Assembly: GCF_036898095.1 (NCBI RefSeq) | Contig: NC_090759.1 | Location: forward strand, 23,116,403-23,180,402 | Reading direction: 5' to 3' | Length of the DNA: 64,000 bases | Origin: Palaemon carinicauda | Lineage: Eukaryota; Arthropoda; Malacostraca; Decapoda; Palaemonidae | Shown here: positions 10,730 through 24,499 of the stretch, in pieces | Layout: every line of letters begins with the position of its first letter | Numbering within the stretch: the first letter of the stretch is position 1 | The notes under the pieces: model-generated | The model's database searches: none | What the model was told of the DNA's origin: nothing | The model's input: only the letters and a program-made list of their open reading frames with translations | Position numbers and translations under genes: made by a program

Positions 10730-11760
10730 CAGTTGAAGCATAAACTTTCTGAGCGACAGTTCTTAGCCGAGTCAAATCTGATCTGTTACTCTTTCAAAGA
10801 TGATTTCATCATAATCTTGTTGATAGATATCAGCCTGTCATTGAAGCATTTATAGAGATCTTTGGAATGACACTATGAACGCTGATTTCTTGGGATTCTT
10901 CCGCAGAGGAACCATTCTACCCAACAGGGCTATCTCGTGACTTGGAGAATCTGGTGTTGTGTCCATCCCATCTTCTGACTGATGACTTTTCTGTGGAGTT
11001 TCTGCTGTTGCCAACTTGCTGAGGTGGATTGACTTCCATTTGTTCAGTCATAGCAGGATTGTGCTATCTGGAGCAAAAAGGGCTCTTGATGTCGAGTGAA
11101 TTCATGGTTTCCATGTCCTCTTTCTGGTTGATGTCTCTCCTGGATCAGGACTGTCTGTCTGTCATACAAATCCTTGGTCTCCTTAAGATCTATAATCTTG
11201 TCTTGGAGTCCTTAAGATCTATAATCTTGTCTTGGAGTCTTACTGTGGTTTTCTTGCTTGAAGAAATTAACATCTTGTTGATCCCCTTTACTGATGCCCA
11301 TAGGCTGACATCTCCATTGATTTGTTATGACATGTAGTCTTCATACAGCTTTTGATCAGTCACATCAGGGACATAGGCATGAGCAATCACTTTGTGTAGC
11401 TTGTCACTTTAAGCAGCAAATGAGTTTTCCAAGTTTTAGTATGGCTGCTTTGATCTTTGTAATAACATTACGCTCCTTCTGGAGAGCACTTGGCACAAGG
11501 TCTGCACGATGCTCTGTTTTTCTTCGAGTTCCCAGCTAAACTAACTCTTGAACTCTCTTGGTGTTACCATTAAGAACCTCCATCTAGCATTGGCATTGTT
11601 CAAGAGTCCAGATTGAATTTTTATCAGCTTGCTCAGGTGCATTGTCTGCCGCAATGGATACAATGGGAATGCTACCATTTGTGAGTGCAATGTTGCCTGC
11701 TGGTCACCCATCTCCGGTTTCAAGGTGATTGGTCCTTAAATTCCGCAATTCAGCGATTTA
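10730..11760 (-). pseudogene. Decayed protein-like frame of an unidentified mobile element
   Basis: The minus strand can be read for about 300 residues with only scattered stops: ALTNGSIPIVSIAADNAPEQ, then MEVLNGNTKRVQEL, RKTEHRADLVPSALQKE, RNVITKIKAAILKLGK, and DLYDRQTVLIQERHQPE. The composition is soluble and helical, like a structural (gag or ORF1) protein. I do not recognise the family. A 26-bp tandem duplication (CCTTAAGATCTATAATCTTG and flank) lies at about 11,180-11,240. It adjoins the terminal repeat unit at 11,763-12,012, which suggests membership in the DIRS-like group but does not prove it. Confidence 0.35.
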
Positions 11761-11762
11761 TA

Positions 11763-12012
11763 CTTTTTTCTAACTATACAAATCCGAGTCCTTTAATAGG
11801 AACATGCTTTCAGTGAAGCTAAATACAGCTGTTAAAACTTTGATAGGTGGCAGTAGTTACTGCTGGAGGGCAGGGAAGCCCACCCACCCAACAGGCCACT
11901 GAGCTCTCACTTTGACATTCAGCCTAGAACTAGCAGGATGGGAGGTGGGAAGTACATCTAAAAGGACTCAGGTTTGTTTAGTTAAGGAAAACACAAATTA
12001 ATTAAAAAATTT
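11763..12012. repeat. DIRS-associated terminal unit (inverted ends), copy 1
   Basis: It opens with TTCTAACTATACAAATCCGAG and closes with the inverse CTCAGGTTTGTTTAGTTAAGG. The interior carries the family words CTTTCAGTGAAGCT and GTTAAAACTTTGATAGGTGG. The same ~250-300-bp design recurs at 28,941-29,180, 51,189-51,468 and 62,279-62,584. Confidence 0.65.
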
Positions 12013-13451
12013 ATCTGCTCCTATCGACAGGCCACGGATTCATAACCCCACAAGCAGTGAACAGAGATGGGTTTATTTGTTACACAACTCTTATCTTCTG
12101 GAATTTTGCCCGACAGGTTCTTCCTGAGAGCTGTGTTTGATCTCATATGTTAATTTTTGTCATCTAGAGTCCAGGATGCTCTCCTTTCATTTTCTTGCAA
12201 GCCGGAGAAGCAAGTCTGAATGTCACATGAAGCCAGGAAAACTTTGTTTTAGGATATTTCCTCATTCAATCCGTTATTGTAAAAAAAAAGCTGTTGTGTC
12301 CTCCCAGGAAAGAGATGAAGGAGGACTTGAAGTCATGAATGGCTGAGTTCTAGGTCCTGACCATTAACACCTGAAACAAGGTGATGGAGATCTATCCTCC
12401 AGAAAGAGTTGTGACGCAGACATGCTTCGTCAGAGTTAAGGTAATAGGTGATGGTCTCTAGGGTCAAAGTCCTATCTGCTTCCAGTCACTAAGGTTTGAG
12501 CAGGATTGCTTGAAAGACCGTGAACTTGAGAAACATTCTCAGTGGCTTAAGCTCCCTAAAAGCTCCTTATGAGTTTAGAAGACTCTTGCAAATAGTCCTG
12601 ACCTGAATCCTAGTTGAAAATTTTTATAAAGGGCTGAGCGCTCTTCTTTACCATGGAGATTAAGCAGCTTCCCTGACGAAGGAAGAAAGAATACGGCTGG
12701 TCCAGATACCATCAGTGTGTGGCCGCTTGGGAGAGATCAGGGTTATGCTGAGCCTAGATGTCATCTATCTACTGTTGAGTAATCAGCAAAACAGGAAAAT
12801 GGGCGGAAAGGAATAAACGTACAGAATTTCCAGGGATGCTTGAAGGCGTCCTCAAATGCTGCTGATAGACTTGGACTAGGAAATACTGAGTGTCTTGTTT
12901 AGCTGAGCTGACAGCCAATCAAGCGATGAAGACAACCTGAAGTAAGAAGCCTTTCCTTCAAGCAATGGATCACAACCGTCCTTGTTAACTGCGAATATTT
13001 GCTCAAACTGTCCTACCTGGATTGAACTTTGCAAAAATCTATACCATGTTGATGAATTCACAAGAGTGTACCTGCTTAAGAAGGGTTTATTAAATGAGCC
13101 CTTTGTTGACTGTCACGAATAGAAGCACTGCTGTTCATCAACCCTATTTTGGATAGCTTGCATAGTTTTAACACTGCATGCATTATCAGGAGGTTGAAAA
13201 GCAGCAGTATTTTTCAGTGGATCATTTCCCCAAGATGAACAGGATACTCAGGTGGGAGCCCTATCCCTCCCTGGATACCTCTGTGGCTGTAAATTTTCGG
13301 AGGTGAATAGTTCCTAAGAAAAAGGACCACCATGCAGCTACTAGGGTAGATCATTCCATTTTCATATTCCAATGACACCAGAAGGTAAGGAGAATGCTGG
13401 TCGCTGATTAGAAACGGTTTTCTAAGGACAGGACTTCGATATTCATATCAC
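12013..13451 (-). other. Degraded repeat DNA, probably a DIRS-like copy
   Basis: The minus strand has coherent stretches such as LSSSLDWLSAQLNKTLSIS and SAAFEDAFKHPWKFCTF near 12,830-12,960, with many stops. No reverse transcriptase or recombinase box could be identified. Its place next to the terminal unit at 11,763-12,012 and its truncation by a TTAA element at 13,452 suggest an old DIRS-like copy. Confidence 0.35.
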
Positions 13452-14812
13452 TTAACCCTGGATAGGTACGCTACTCGGACACCCCTTTAAGGGTATACTT
13501 GGTCGCGCGCGACCCCGACTCCAAAAAAAATTCAGGAAAAATTTAGTTATGCATCAATCTGTATTGTTTGACTTCCTAAAAATACTTCAAAGAATGCTAA
13601 AAACTACTGAAAATATAAATGATACCCATCTACAAAATAACTATTTATTGGAAATATATTAAAAATTTAAGTATACAAAAAAAAGACGACGTAAATATTC
13701 ACTAAAAATAGAAATATACATATACACATAAATCCCTTTAGGGACACCTTCTTAGATGGCAAAGCAACAGCGTGTAATTGTTGGAAATGAGTTGGACCCA
13801 TAGAAGTCTAGATCTGAAATGAGAAAAAAAGGGTAACTTTTTTTGGCCAAACTAATTTGTCCAAATTTCATGAATTTTTTTGGGTACCCAAATGAAATAG
13901 GAAGAGGCTAATTTTTTTATAGAATAAACTCATATTATCCTAGAACAGAAATACATAATAAAATGTGCACTAATATGTAATTTACTGTTATATCAGGGGC
14001 GAAATCTAAAGGTCATTTTTTGACAGCCTAGTTTCATAATGTAAATTTCTTATGAAAATCATTGTATCTCCTATAAAATATGATATTTATGCATTAAAAT
14101 ATACCAAAATATCACGAATTCTATACAGAACAAGAATATATGGAGATATGCCAACTTACCTTTCGGGTATGTCAACAAAATGGCCGCAGACCGCAACAAC
14201 TCTTACAGCCCAATCTATCACTTGAAATGAAGAATGGGGTTGCAAGCTCCATATTATCATCAACATCTCTTTTTAACTCCATTAGAAGTGTGATGATGAC
14301 ATCCATGCCGAGGGAATACTGCCTGCTGGCCATTATTGAAGATAAATTCAAAATAAATAGAAAAAAATCAAATTTGCAAAAAATAAAAAAAATTCAGAAA
14401 TTAGCATTTGAGGGAAAATGGACCTCATGGCAATATATGGCATCTAAGCCAAAACCAATGTCATGCAAGTGGTAGACACACCATCCACCCACACTTTCCA
14501 ACTATAAAGAACCAAACAAGTATCAACACTGTTCGACAATTTATAATTATGTAATAACTTTGCTGTTTGATCACTTACCCCTATAAAGGTATTTCTGGGT
14601 CGAGGTCGACCCCTGGGGGGGAGGTAAAAAAACGGGGAAGGAGGGAAGTTAGACGGAAATCAGTCCTAAAGCAGACAATGGCATGTAGACTAGTCACCCC
14701 TTGCAGGTCGATCACTTCCATATTCGAGACAGCTGATGATTTATGGGGAAAAAACAGGTTTTGAAAATGCTGTAGGGGTCCCATACGACCCATCATACCT
14801 TTCCAGGGTTAA
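13452..14812. mobile_element. TTAA-flanked non-autonomous element, piggyBac-type ends
   Basis: TTAA at 13,452-13,455 and 14,809-14,812 bracket a 1,353-bp element. Its ends are CCCTGGATAGGTACG and, inverted, CCCTGGAAAGGTATG (13 of 15 identical). TTAA target duplication with ends beginning CCC/CCY is the piggyBac hallmark. Subterminal palindromes include GGTCGCGCGCGACC at 13,501-13,514. A 111-codon frame (14,140-14,475) is the longest inside; it has no transposase motif, so mobilisation would need an enzyme from elsewhere. The superfamily assignment is inferred from ends and target site only. Confidence 0.6.
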
Positions 14813-15279
14813 TAAGGTGACTTTGGACATCTCCGAACTGCATAGGATTTTTGCCTTTGACCTTCGGTTTTGCGATGCCAGGCCGATTTATCTTATAACT
14901 AGTGTTTTTCAAATTCTATCTCCTCACTTGATACTTAATATTAAGACCTGGGATTAATACCCTACATAGATGTGACATAGATTACAAATAGATTTTTCTA
15001 AAAGTCTGCTTTTGGTAGAAATGAATTTTTTCATTATGGAAAAAGAAAAAAATATGAAAAAAATTGGAAAAATGGGCTCTATTTTATTGTTTTATAATGT
15101 CTTTCCAAGTTATAGACCCAATGTTAATGCCATATCTTTAAAACTAAAGGAGAGGATAGAATTTGAAGGTTAATATGTATAGTTTGGAAATACGGGCATT
15201 CAAAGTTTTTCATTGTATTTTTACAAAGACAATATCAATAAATCATGATTATTACGAGTTTCATGTTCCTTTCTGGTCA
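14813..15279. other. Spacer between two TTAA elements
   Basis: A+T-rich, nothing recognised. Confidence 0.5.
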
Positions 15280-15589
15280 TTAACCCTTTTACCACCAGGC
15301 TATTTGGAAATTTCCAACCCTTAACCCCCTGGGGTTATTTTTTTTCAAGCACATTTTGCATTATATTTTTTTTTAAATTGCTCTAACAGCCTTAATTTTC
15401 GTCATAGAGAGGTCAGGTTGGTCTCATTCTCTTGGAAAATGCCTGAAGTTTCTCAAAATATTATCAAAAATATGCAAAAAAAAAATTTAAATAGCAGTTT
15501 TTTGCAAGGACGTACCGGTACGTCCATGGGGGTAAAGAGATGAGTTTTGTGAAACGTACCAGTACGTCCTTTGGGGGTAAAAGGGTTAA
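15280..15589. mobile_element. TTAA-flanked MITE with palindromic CGTACCGGTACG core
   Basis: TTAA at 15,280-15,283 and 15,586-15,589 flank about 302 bp. The ends read CCCTTTTACCACCAGG and, inverted, CCCTTTTACCCCCAAAGG, which share the first 11 bases. A perfect 18-bp palindrome GGACGTACCGGTACGTCC lies at 15,508-15,525, and a near copy (ACGTACCAGTACGTCC) nearby. No coding capacity. I recall this repeat as common in decapod DNA. Confidence 0.75.
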
Positions 15590-16149
15590 TGAACCATAAA
15601 AAAGTTATTTATTATAATTTAATCATAAATAAAGATACCTTTGCTCAATATCTTGCTTCTTTAGGCGAGACGGTCGCTCCATCATCTCTCTCCTTCACTA
15701 AATCCGATAATTTCACCAATATTATCCACTTCTGAACTCTTATTAGAGCGAATTTTCTTCTTCGTTATGTTAGTGAGATGTTGAAATTATCTTTTCCTCT
15801 TTAAAATGGTGAAGTTCTTGCCAAAAACGAGAAAAACAGATGTAAAAATGAGTTAATGTCCGAGGTCAAACTCACACATACTCTCTATGAGGTTTGTGGT
15901 AGGACTGAAGGGCGAAGGGTGTAATTTACCGTGTAATATATTGTCTTGTGACTTCTGGAATCTATAAAATGCCATTACTCACAATTTGTTTTACATCAAA
16001 ATATAACAATTATCAAAATTTAAGATAAGAGACGAAATACTGCATTTTCTTGTAGGGAACACTGTTTTTGGTAAATCGATTTACTTTTACTAATTACCCT
16101 AAGAAAGTAAGAAGAATTTTGTGTCTTTCTTCCTATACACCCATATATT
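15590..16149. other. Spacer, nothing recognised
   Basis: A+T-rich, no supported gene or repeat end. Confidence 0.5.
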
Positions 16150-19100
16150 GGCGTTCCGGCCGGGACCCTTGAGGAACTACAGGAAAGGTTTGATCAACAA
16201 CTTACAAATGAGGGAAAAGAACTTGGTAATTATAGAGTAAATCTTGGAGATCTCTCTTTGCAGGGAACATTCTAAAATCGGGGGCCGTAGGGTCTGTGAT
16301 TTTCTGATTATCTTTGACAAACCATCAGACTTTCGCCAGCCGACCGGCTGCGAACAGGGCAATTCCCAGTCGAAGAAGAAAAGGACTAACATGCATTGGC
16401 TGATTTCCTTCGTTGACTGAACTGCTTCAGGCTCTCAGGCCAAAGGCCCCTTCAGAGAGCAAAAGTGAGCTTACGGTACCATGCTAAGCTTAAAGCACCA
16501 CACGTGTTGTGCATGGCTGGCAAGGATCCTTGCTGACAACCGTGCAACACAATATGGCCTCTCAGTGCTTGTATGGGTGCTGAGATTGGTTTCTCAGTGC
16601 TTGAATGGGTGCTGAGATTGGGTCTGAAAAATCTTGTTCAAATCCCAAATACGTGAATGAGTTGGAAGATCTTGGTGTTTGGCCAAATATCGGAGCAATG
16701 GACTGGTCTCGGAGGAGTATGGAAAGATCTAGGTCTTCAGAGTTTTGAAGTATCAGAAGATCTCAAGCGTTGAAGGATTCTGGTGTGTTGGAAGACTCGC
16801 TGGGACAGAACAGTTTCCTGAAAGTGTTAGTTTCGAACGTGTGGTTCCTGATATCATGGTTCTTATGCTTGCATGGCTTCTGATAGCATGGGTCCTGATC
16901 ATGGCCTAATCAGTGGGAAATTGACTGTAGAGACCAAAAGCAATGAATCCAGATTGAAAGGAGACTACATAATTGAAACATTTCCATGAAGACAATTCAC
17001 AAATGGAGAACCACAAGGAAGACCTCTTACCCGTTCAAGAATGAAGCATATGCTAAAAGTTCTAAAACTCAAGTCACTAAAGAACAGACGAGAATGATCC
17101 AATTGCAAGGTATCCAATTGAGTGGTATGCGAGAAGTATATGCAGTAGAAGACCGATCCCGGGGTAACTGGTCATATCAAGACCGCTCAATAAGTGATGG
17201 AGCACATGGAGACCATTGACGACATGGGAGGCTGGAATCATGGAGACTGGTAGTGACACAGACGACCGAAATTGTGATTGTGCCGGAGGTGATCATGTCG
17301 TAAGATCCGTCCTCTTACATACCAATCTTATGTTCCCCTACACTCCTTCTGCTGGGTTGCCATATCCAGAGCACTACAAAGGGGGGGAGGGATGGAGGGC
17401 AGTGCCTATTATCCTGCACGGGGTATGTATGTTCGGTTTCCTACAATATCGAGCAGTAATGCCAAGTTGCAAACTGCTATTACTCATACCGATACGTATT
17501 CTCTGGGAAGGAAAAGTTTCTGATACAAAACCTTTTATCTCTCATAGGGGGGACAATGTATCAGCATCATCTTCCAAAGTGGAAACGCTCTCAATTCGTA
17601 CTGGCGATTCTTTCGAGATTCTTCGCATCTTGAAGTCACTGAAGCATCCCAGCACAGGAGAGGGACAAGGGCAGCTGCCAATGTTTTGATCACCAGTGCT
17701 TGTCCTTGGTCTTGCATGAGGCATAGTACTAGTACCAGCAGTGTAAGCTCCTGCATTTCATATCATAACACCTTCCCTGGGGAGGGTTGGGTTTTGGTAC
17801 AGCACTACTCTTCCAACAAAAGACATGTAAAGGAATATTAAGCAATAGAGCACAGGTAGCAGGTGTGTAAGCACTTGTACAGTGTACTGACACTGAAACT
17901 CGGCAATGGTAAAGCTCACGCTTCATATCCTATCACACCACAAATAAGGTAAGAACATACTGGTGCCAAAGGAGTGAATGCAGATGTTTTGCTTCCGAAG
18001 GGGAGAGAGAGATTGTCCAGGAAGGGTTAGGAATGGCGGGACCCTTAATTCCTACCGGCAGTAAATGCGCTCCTTCTTGTGGAAAAAGCATAGGTAACAC
18101 TTTGCGAGTACCCGTACCTGCATACCGATATATATACTTAGTACCACTGTTTATTCCTTTGGGAGGGATATAGTAGGAGTCGCATGTAAACACTTCCTAT
18201 TAATTGGTCTTCTTGTTCTCCTCTAGAAGTAGCCGAGACGTCACCTGTTTTGACTCTATGCAAGAACTAGTGTTAAGGTTCCATGTCTTTGTTTAGTCTC
18301 GGAGCATGGTAGGATCTCGTAAAAATATTGCTTGTGTATAAGGTTCTTGTTATTGGGAGCCATTGTGCAGCTGTCTAACACATTGGGATCCTACATGTGG
18401 TATGTTCCTTGAACGTATCTATGGAGATCCTTGGAGTGGTGATCTAGTTAAAAGTCATCAGGTATGTCTAGGGTGCACTGGTGAACATAAAACTCTCAAG
18501 TCTCTAGCCTTAGAAGTTAAAGGGTGCATCAAACAGGCAAGTACACTCACTCAGTATAGCTCTCATGGGAATGAGTATTGGAGAGGGCTTGTAGGCACGA
18601 GAATAGAAGTGTTCATGGATATGCACACAGGAGTCCTCTGTGTTGAAATGTTGTTATCATCTTCGTGTTTGCTGAAGGGATTTAAGTTGACTCCAGGAGT
18701 AGCCGTCTCTCCTACATGGAGAGAAACAGTAGAAGTTACGCGTATGTTACTAGAATCAGTTTGTCTTTTTAAAGAACTTCGTCTATAAGTAGAAAAAAAG
18801 GGGGTAGCCCTTCCATCCCGATCGGCAGTATGATGAGACGGTGAGGCAGAAGTAGAGAAAGAACACAAAGTTCCCCACCTAGGAATCATTCAGGCTACCA
18901 TCGACATTCCAACGGGGAAGAAGTCATGAGAACTCCATGTAAAGACAGCACAACCAGATGATATCATCTTTCCAGAAATAGGAAGACAGGTCTGCCCCTT
19001 CTACTTCACACTCAGTGCCAGTAAAACCTTCTTCCTCCAACATTGCACATTAATGTCTAGCATTGCCAATATCCTTGGTAATACATCATCATTACAAGGC

Positions 19101-19400
19101 CACACACGTGAGGGAATAAACAACAACCATAAATGCTATCCAACAGGAACAAGCATATGGATATTGGCAGGTTTGCATAGTAAATTGTTACACAGCTACA
19201 GCTATCGGGAAACTACTGCAAACCTGTCTTCCTTTTAAATATCCCTTGCCATGATGTCTTCCCAACACCATCATCCAAAAGAAAGAGCAACCTATGAAAA
19301 AACAAGTTAAGGAAGCTGGAAATATATCTGTACCATCCAGCGACTGAAAGCAAAGAGAGGGCTCAGTCCCCTGTTGGGTGAGCATGGCTTCCAAGCCACC
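16150..19400 (+). repeat. Old interspersed element copy, related to 33,450-36,310
   Basis: Several blocks match the copy at 33.5-36.3 kb in the same order. Both share ...ACTGAACTGCT..GGCTCTCA, GGATCCTTGCTGA, and GAGTTGGAAGA(T/C)CTTG blocks (16,410-16,690 versus 33,865-34,060). The word TTGTCCAGGAAGGG..CCGGCAGT at about 18,012-18,062 matches 35,413-35,475. Translations share LPTGC followed by lysine/glutamate-rich text in both copies. The 3' part of the 33-36 kb copy is DIRS-like, so this one probably is too. No complete domain is readable. Open frames here (for example 17,216-17,689 and 18,363-18,788) are unassigned. Confidence 0.4.
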
Positions 19401-22255
19401 TAGTAGTATCTACCACTGCCTTTCTTAAATTTTAACAGCCATATCCAGCTTTCCTGACAGCAGTATAAGCATCCTCTTATTAAAGGACAAGGGTTTGTAT
19501 TCACATAGAACTATGTGTTCCAATGGACGGTTGTATGACTAATTTGTCATATGATGATACAAGTATTTGCAACAACTTTAATGTCTCAACATATCTGTGA
19601 TATTGGCATTGGATTTCTTGGCCTTGAAATGGTAGTTCAACTGTAAAAATAAAAGCTCCAAGTCATCTAAAAGGTAAGATATTGTTAAAACGTTTTTCAC
19701 AGTAACCATTTTGTAAAATTAAAGATGGCAGCCATATGGGACTCTGGACAAATGGAAGCATTGTTTTTCGAAATGCTTTTACTAAAAGGTTTCCAAAAAT
19801 GTATAGGTTTCATACTCTTCACAAAAATCCAACCAAAGTTAAAATCCAAGCATAGTGAACCTGAATATGAAAAAATCCACCATTTCATTTAAAAAACTAA
19901 GCTTGGAGCTCTATGGCTCAATCACACATTTGCGATTCAGACATATGTATGCCACAATAGCTTGTTTTGACGTAATTGGTGATCATCACCATAATTCTGT
20001 TGCAAAAGCAAGACCATTCCTAAGCTTTAAACGGTTTAAAACACCCACCATCACTTAGCGCACCTAGCCAAACTTGACGACACAGTAATGATTCACGGGA
20101 CTGTTGGCAATTAGGTTGTAATTGCAGCATAATGACATAATTAGCAAAATATCCACAGTTACGCATTGTGCATCCTTAGAATCGTAATTGTGTCCCCGAC
20201 CCATTATAGTAATAAACCACTTTTACTCTGTACAACAACAATGACATGTGCCCAAATTTAAGCTACTCCGAACATTAGTTTGGTTGCTGCATATGTGTTA
20301 TAGCTATCATGGGAACACCCAATCCGTGTATTGGCAAATCAGTGACCAGTAATTTTATCATCTTGCTCATATGTTTAAGACCTTCTTTTACTAGATATAA
20401 AAATATGGACTATTTTCAACACCTGGTCTCTCCCTCCACTTTTAAATATGGGTGATCAGTTTTTACACATCCTATATTGTATCAACTCTTAAATGTTATG
20501 CTTGCTATCTAATCAGGCATTTTTGCGTTTCTTTCTTCCCACAAGCAGCATTGCCAGTTTCATGTCAACAAAATCCTTGCTGTTAAAAATATCCATTCAG
20601 GCAATCACACGAAGTGCCCCATTCGTATATAACAATTTCTTTTGTCTGAATACAGCTACTGTAAATATCCATTTGCGATTTTATAAGAAATTTCCAATTG
20701 TTTCATAATGACATCCCTAATCTACTGTAACACAGCGTACTTACAAAGTACATTTCTAATAATTTATATCAAGGATTCCTAATTTTACTACACTGTAAAT
20801 TGTTCTACTTTATAATGTTTTAATCGAACTTACCTTGTATATTAAGAGAACATTTTTGCTTGGTTGCTAATGCACTGTAAGCTGGGAAGTTTGCACTAGT
20901 TCATGAGACGTTGACACCAGAAGACAGATGGGCAAATTCCCTATTGAAATAAAGATTATGTTTAATTTCACATAGATGAAAAACATATATACAAACTAAC
21001 CGTCAAAAATGTTAAAACTCTAAGGAAAAGTAGCAAAGCACTAAAGACTCTGTAACCCATGTCAATTATTATAATGTCAGAGGTGTAACAGTTTTACAAT
21101 AAAGATAAAGAAAACAATGATACTACACTGTTTGATAGTGTGGCACCTTGATATAATTAGATGCTAGCACGCTATACATTAATGAAATGTAAAAATTTGG
21201 GAGATGACAAAAAAAATCGCTCTTGGTCAACCCTTGCATGAAAATGGCTTGACAAATATCTTTTAGCAAAAGCCTGAATTAATGCACTGGTTAATTTTCC
21301 ATGTTAATATGTAAATTACCATCATACCAGAAACTTTCATCTAACTTTTGGCTATTCAAAAAATGGGATATAATGTCATGATATCATGCTGAACTATTCA
21401 ACCAAGTGGTCTAAAGAAAATTGAGCAAACCAAATGGAAGGAAGGAATTGAAGATTATTGGATGAGATGAAAGTAGCAGACACGTTCGCGATACTATTAT
21501 GTTCTGGTTTCCAGCTAAGAAGAATGTTTAAGCTCTCAGTTTCTTTCTACAGGCCTTTAAAAAAAAAAAAAAAAAATAATAATAATAATATCGACAGCAC
21601 TAAATGAGACTGCCAAAAAAATCTTATAAAACAAGGAAAAAATCTCATAAAAGAATGCTATGTTACTAAAACATACCAGGAAGTCATCACTCAAAATACA
21701 GAAGAAATCATCTGGCTACCAATTACTGCATGTAGTGTGATTCGATGTAATGCCCTATCAGAAAAGGGGCTTTCATGGATGTACAAGCGGACACTCTTAA
21801 ATACTGAGTCTAGAGTAAATGAAATGTTCTATATATGAGGTCACTTTACCATGATATGAATAAATAGCTCAATTATTTGCCCGTTACAATATCCATATAT
21901 GTGAAAGTTATTCAAAACGGTTATTTAATTCATTATCAACTTCATATGCCTATACCATTAGCAGCATGTTAAAACCTCATACGAACATTGCACTATGCAC
22001 CTCTAGCTTGCACAAAGCATGCCCCATGAATGATGATGGCTATTAAAACAAATATGTAAAAATTTTCCAATTGATTCACCCATTCTAGGTGTTACTCTCG
22101 CCCATACAAGTCTCATAAAGGTATAAAGTACTCTTCTCACCAACTTGTTCTCAATTTTTACCCCATGAATGAGAATTCTCAAAACACAGGTCCAGCACTT
22201 CATCTACAATAACTCTCCATATAACTACATTTCTGCTATTCTAAATTTTATTCAA
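19401..22255. other. Spacer, nothing recognised
   Basis: A+T-rich DNA with a poly-A and (AAT) tract at about 21,559-21,590. Short frames (60-72 codons) have no supporting feature. Confidence 0.45.
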
Positions 22256-22259
22256 TACA

Positions 22260-22610
<351 letters not shown>

Positions 22611-22644
22611 CATTCAATATACATATATAATATATACAGCAATA

Positions 22645-22800
22645 ACAAATGCAGCCGTTTTTAGTACATTGCAGAAAAAAGGCCTCAGACGTGTAAATTC
22701 ATGTCTGAAGGTTGGCCAATTTTCATCACCATGATGGCCAGTGCGGACTGGTGTTGGTGAATTTTCGTAGCTCTTCAACATCCAGAACTTTGTATTAATA
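22645..22800 (+). repeat. Interspersed repeat fragment known from decapods
   Basis: Contains GCAGCCGTTTTTAGTACATT, AAAGGCCTCAGACGTGT and TTTTCATCACCATGATGGCC. I recall a common decapod repeat with CAGACATGTC..TTCATGTCTG and TGGCCA..GCGGA words in this order. Identification is from memory of the family. Confidence 0.45.
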
Positions 22801-23219
22801 AGTTTTCTTTTAACTACATAAAACTCAGTTAAAATTCTACGTGTAATTCTTGATTAGAAATTTCTTCAATTGCACAAAATAGCTTATAGATAAGGTCTTA
22901 AGATTTTCGGCAATCAATCTATCCTGAAGAATTTTTTTAATTCTTTCATTTTACCGTTTCGAGTATTGTTCTCTGTTCTTCAGCTACGACTCTCATCTTT
23001 CTTAATTTGTTGGACAAAGACTTGCGATCTATTACATTTCCATTTTTTATCTTGATATTAATCTCTGGTACCACTATCCGTTAGTTCTTTGTGCATGTTA
23101 CATAATATTTTCATAATTCCGATCATCCTTTCCAGACTGTACCAGCTACCCGTTGAGGGTTATTGGATCATTTGACTGGCCTGACAGTACTAAATTAGAT
23201 CCCTCTCACTGGTTATGGC

Positions 23220-23740
23220 TAATTTTTCTTTTCCTTTTACACATACACGGAATAGTCTGTCCTATTCTTTCCACATTCTCCTCTGTCCTCATACACTTGA
23301 CAACACACTGAGATTACCAAAAAAATCTTCTTCGCTCAAGGAGGCTAATTATTAAACTGTAATTGTTCCGTGGCTACTTTCCTCTTAGTAATGGCAGAAG
23401 ACACTCTTTAGTTATGATAAGCAGCTCTTCTAGAAGCACACCCCAAAATCAAACCTTTGTTCCCTAGTCTTGGGTAGTGCCCTTGGTCTTCAACTGTCTT
23501 GGGGTAAAGTTCTCTTGCTTTGCTATCTTATTCCTATTCCTCTTGTTTTTTGACAATTTTATAGTTTACATATAAATTATCTAACTTAATGTTGTAACTG
23601 TTCTTGAAATCTTTCATTTTAATTGTTCATTACTTCTCTTGTAATTTGTTTGCTTCATTTCCTCATTTGGCTAATTTTTCCTTTTGAAGCTCTTTGGCTA
23701 ATATCATCCTGCTTTTCCAACTAGAATTGTAGCTTTCCTT

Positions 23741-23790
<50 letters not shown>
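23220..23790 (+). mobile_element. TAA-tailed interspersed retroposon, full-looking copy
   Basis: A ~570-bp unit ending in AACTAGAATTGTAGCTT..TAATAATAATAA, with an uninterrupted (TAA)n tail at about 23,743-23,789. Related copies lie at 23,960-24,176, 36,960-37,530 and, inverted, 42,330-42,790 and 43,497-43,712. Conserved words are CCTCTGTCCTCATACAC, TCTTGGGTAGTGCC, GTTCTCTTGCTT and CCTGCTTTTCCAACTAG. A short-repeat 3' tail is typical of target-primed (LINE or SINE) insertion. No protein was recognised, so it may be a SINE or a 5'-truncated LINE 3' end. Confidence 0.6.
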
Positions 23791-23959
23791 TACGCAGTCA
23801 ATTCGAACAGCCATGCCTCTCTATTATAAGGCTTTATACTACACAATATTCTAGAAGTTTTATTCTAATTGTGACTAGATTAAGGAATGATGCTCCTATT
23901 CAGGTTGAACCAGTGGAACTTTGGTAGTTAAAACTTGATGCAAATGTTATGTTGAACTG

Positions 23960-24176
23960 GTTGACATAAGTGTCTTCTCATAGTTTATATATGACAGACC
24001 TACTTTAACGATGTTACTGCTCTTAAAATTTCTAGTATGTTTTCATTCATTACGTCTCGTATATAGCTTATATATAGCTTATATATTTCCTTTCTTAGCT
24101 GGGTTACTTTCTCTGTTGGAGCCCTAAAGCTTGTAACATCCTTTTCCAACTACAGTTGTAGCTTAGCTAGTAACAA
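23960..24176 (+). mobile_element. TAA-tailed retroposon, 3' fragment
   Basis: 3' half of the same family: TGTTACTGCTCTTAAAAT..., CTGTTGGAGCCC, TCCTTTTCCAACTACAGTTG, then GTAGCTTAGCTAGTAA. The tail has been lost to (TA)n DNA downstream. Confidence 0.55.
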
Positions 24177-24189
24177 TTTCATACATACA

Positions 24190-24190
24190 A

Positions 24191-24248
<58 letters not shown>

Positions 24249-24275
24249 GTGTACATATATATATATATATGTATA

Positions 24276-24326
<51 letters not shown>

Positions 24327-24446
24327 GTGTGTATAATATAAATATATATATATATATATATAAATATATATAATATATATATATATAATATAAATATATA
24401 TATATATAAATATATATAATATATATATATAATATATATATATATA

Positions 24447-24492
<46 letters not shown>
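24190..24492. repeat. (TA)n array with nested GTATATATGTGTACATATAT duplications
   Basis: Long TA tract with repeated internal blocks (two adjacent copies of the GTGTACATATAT block at about 24,241-24,290, and ATATAAATATATAT units later). Tyr/Ile frames are artefacts. Confidence 0.95.
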
Positions 24493-24496
<4 letters not shown>

Positions 24497-24499
24497 AAC

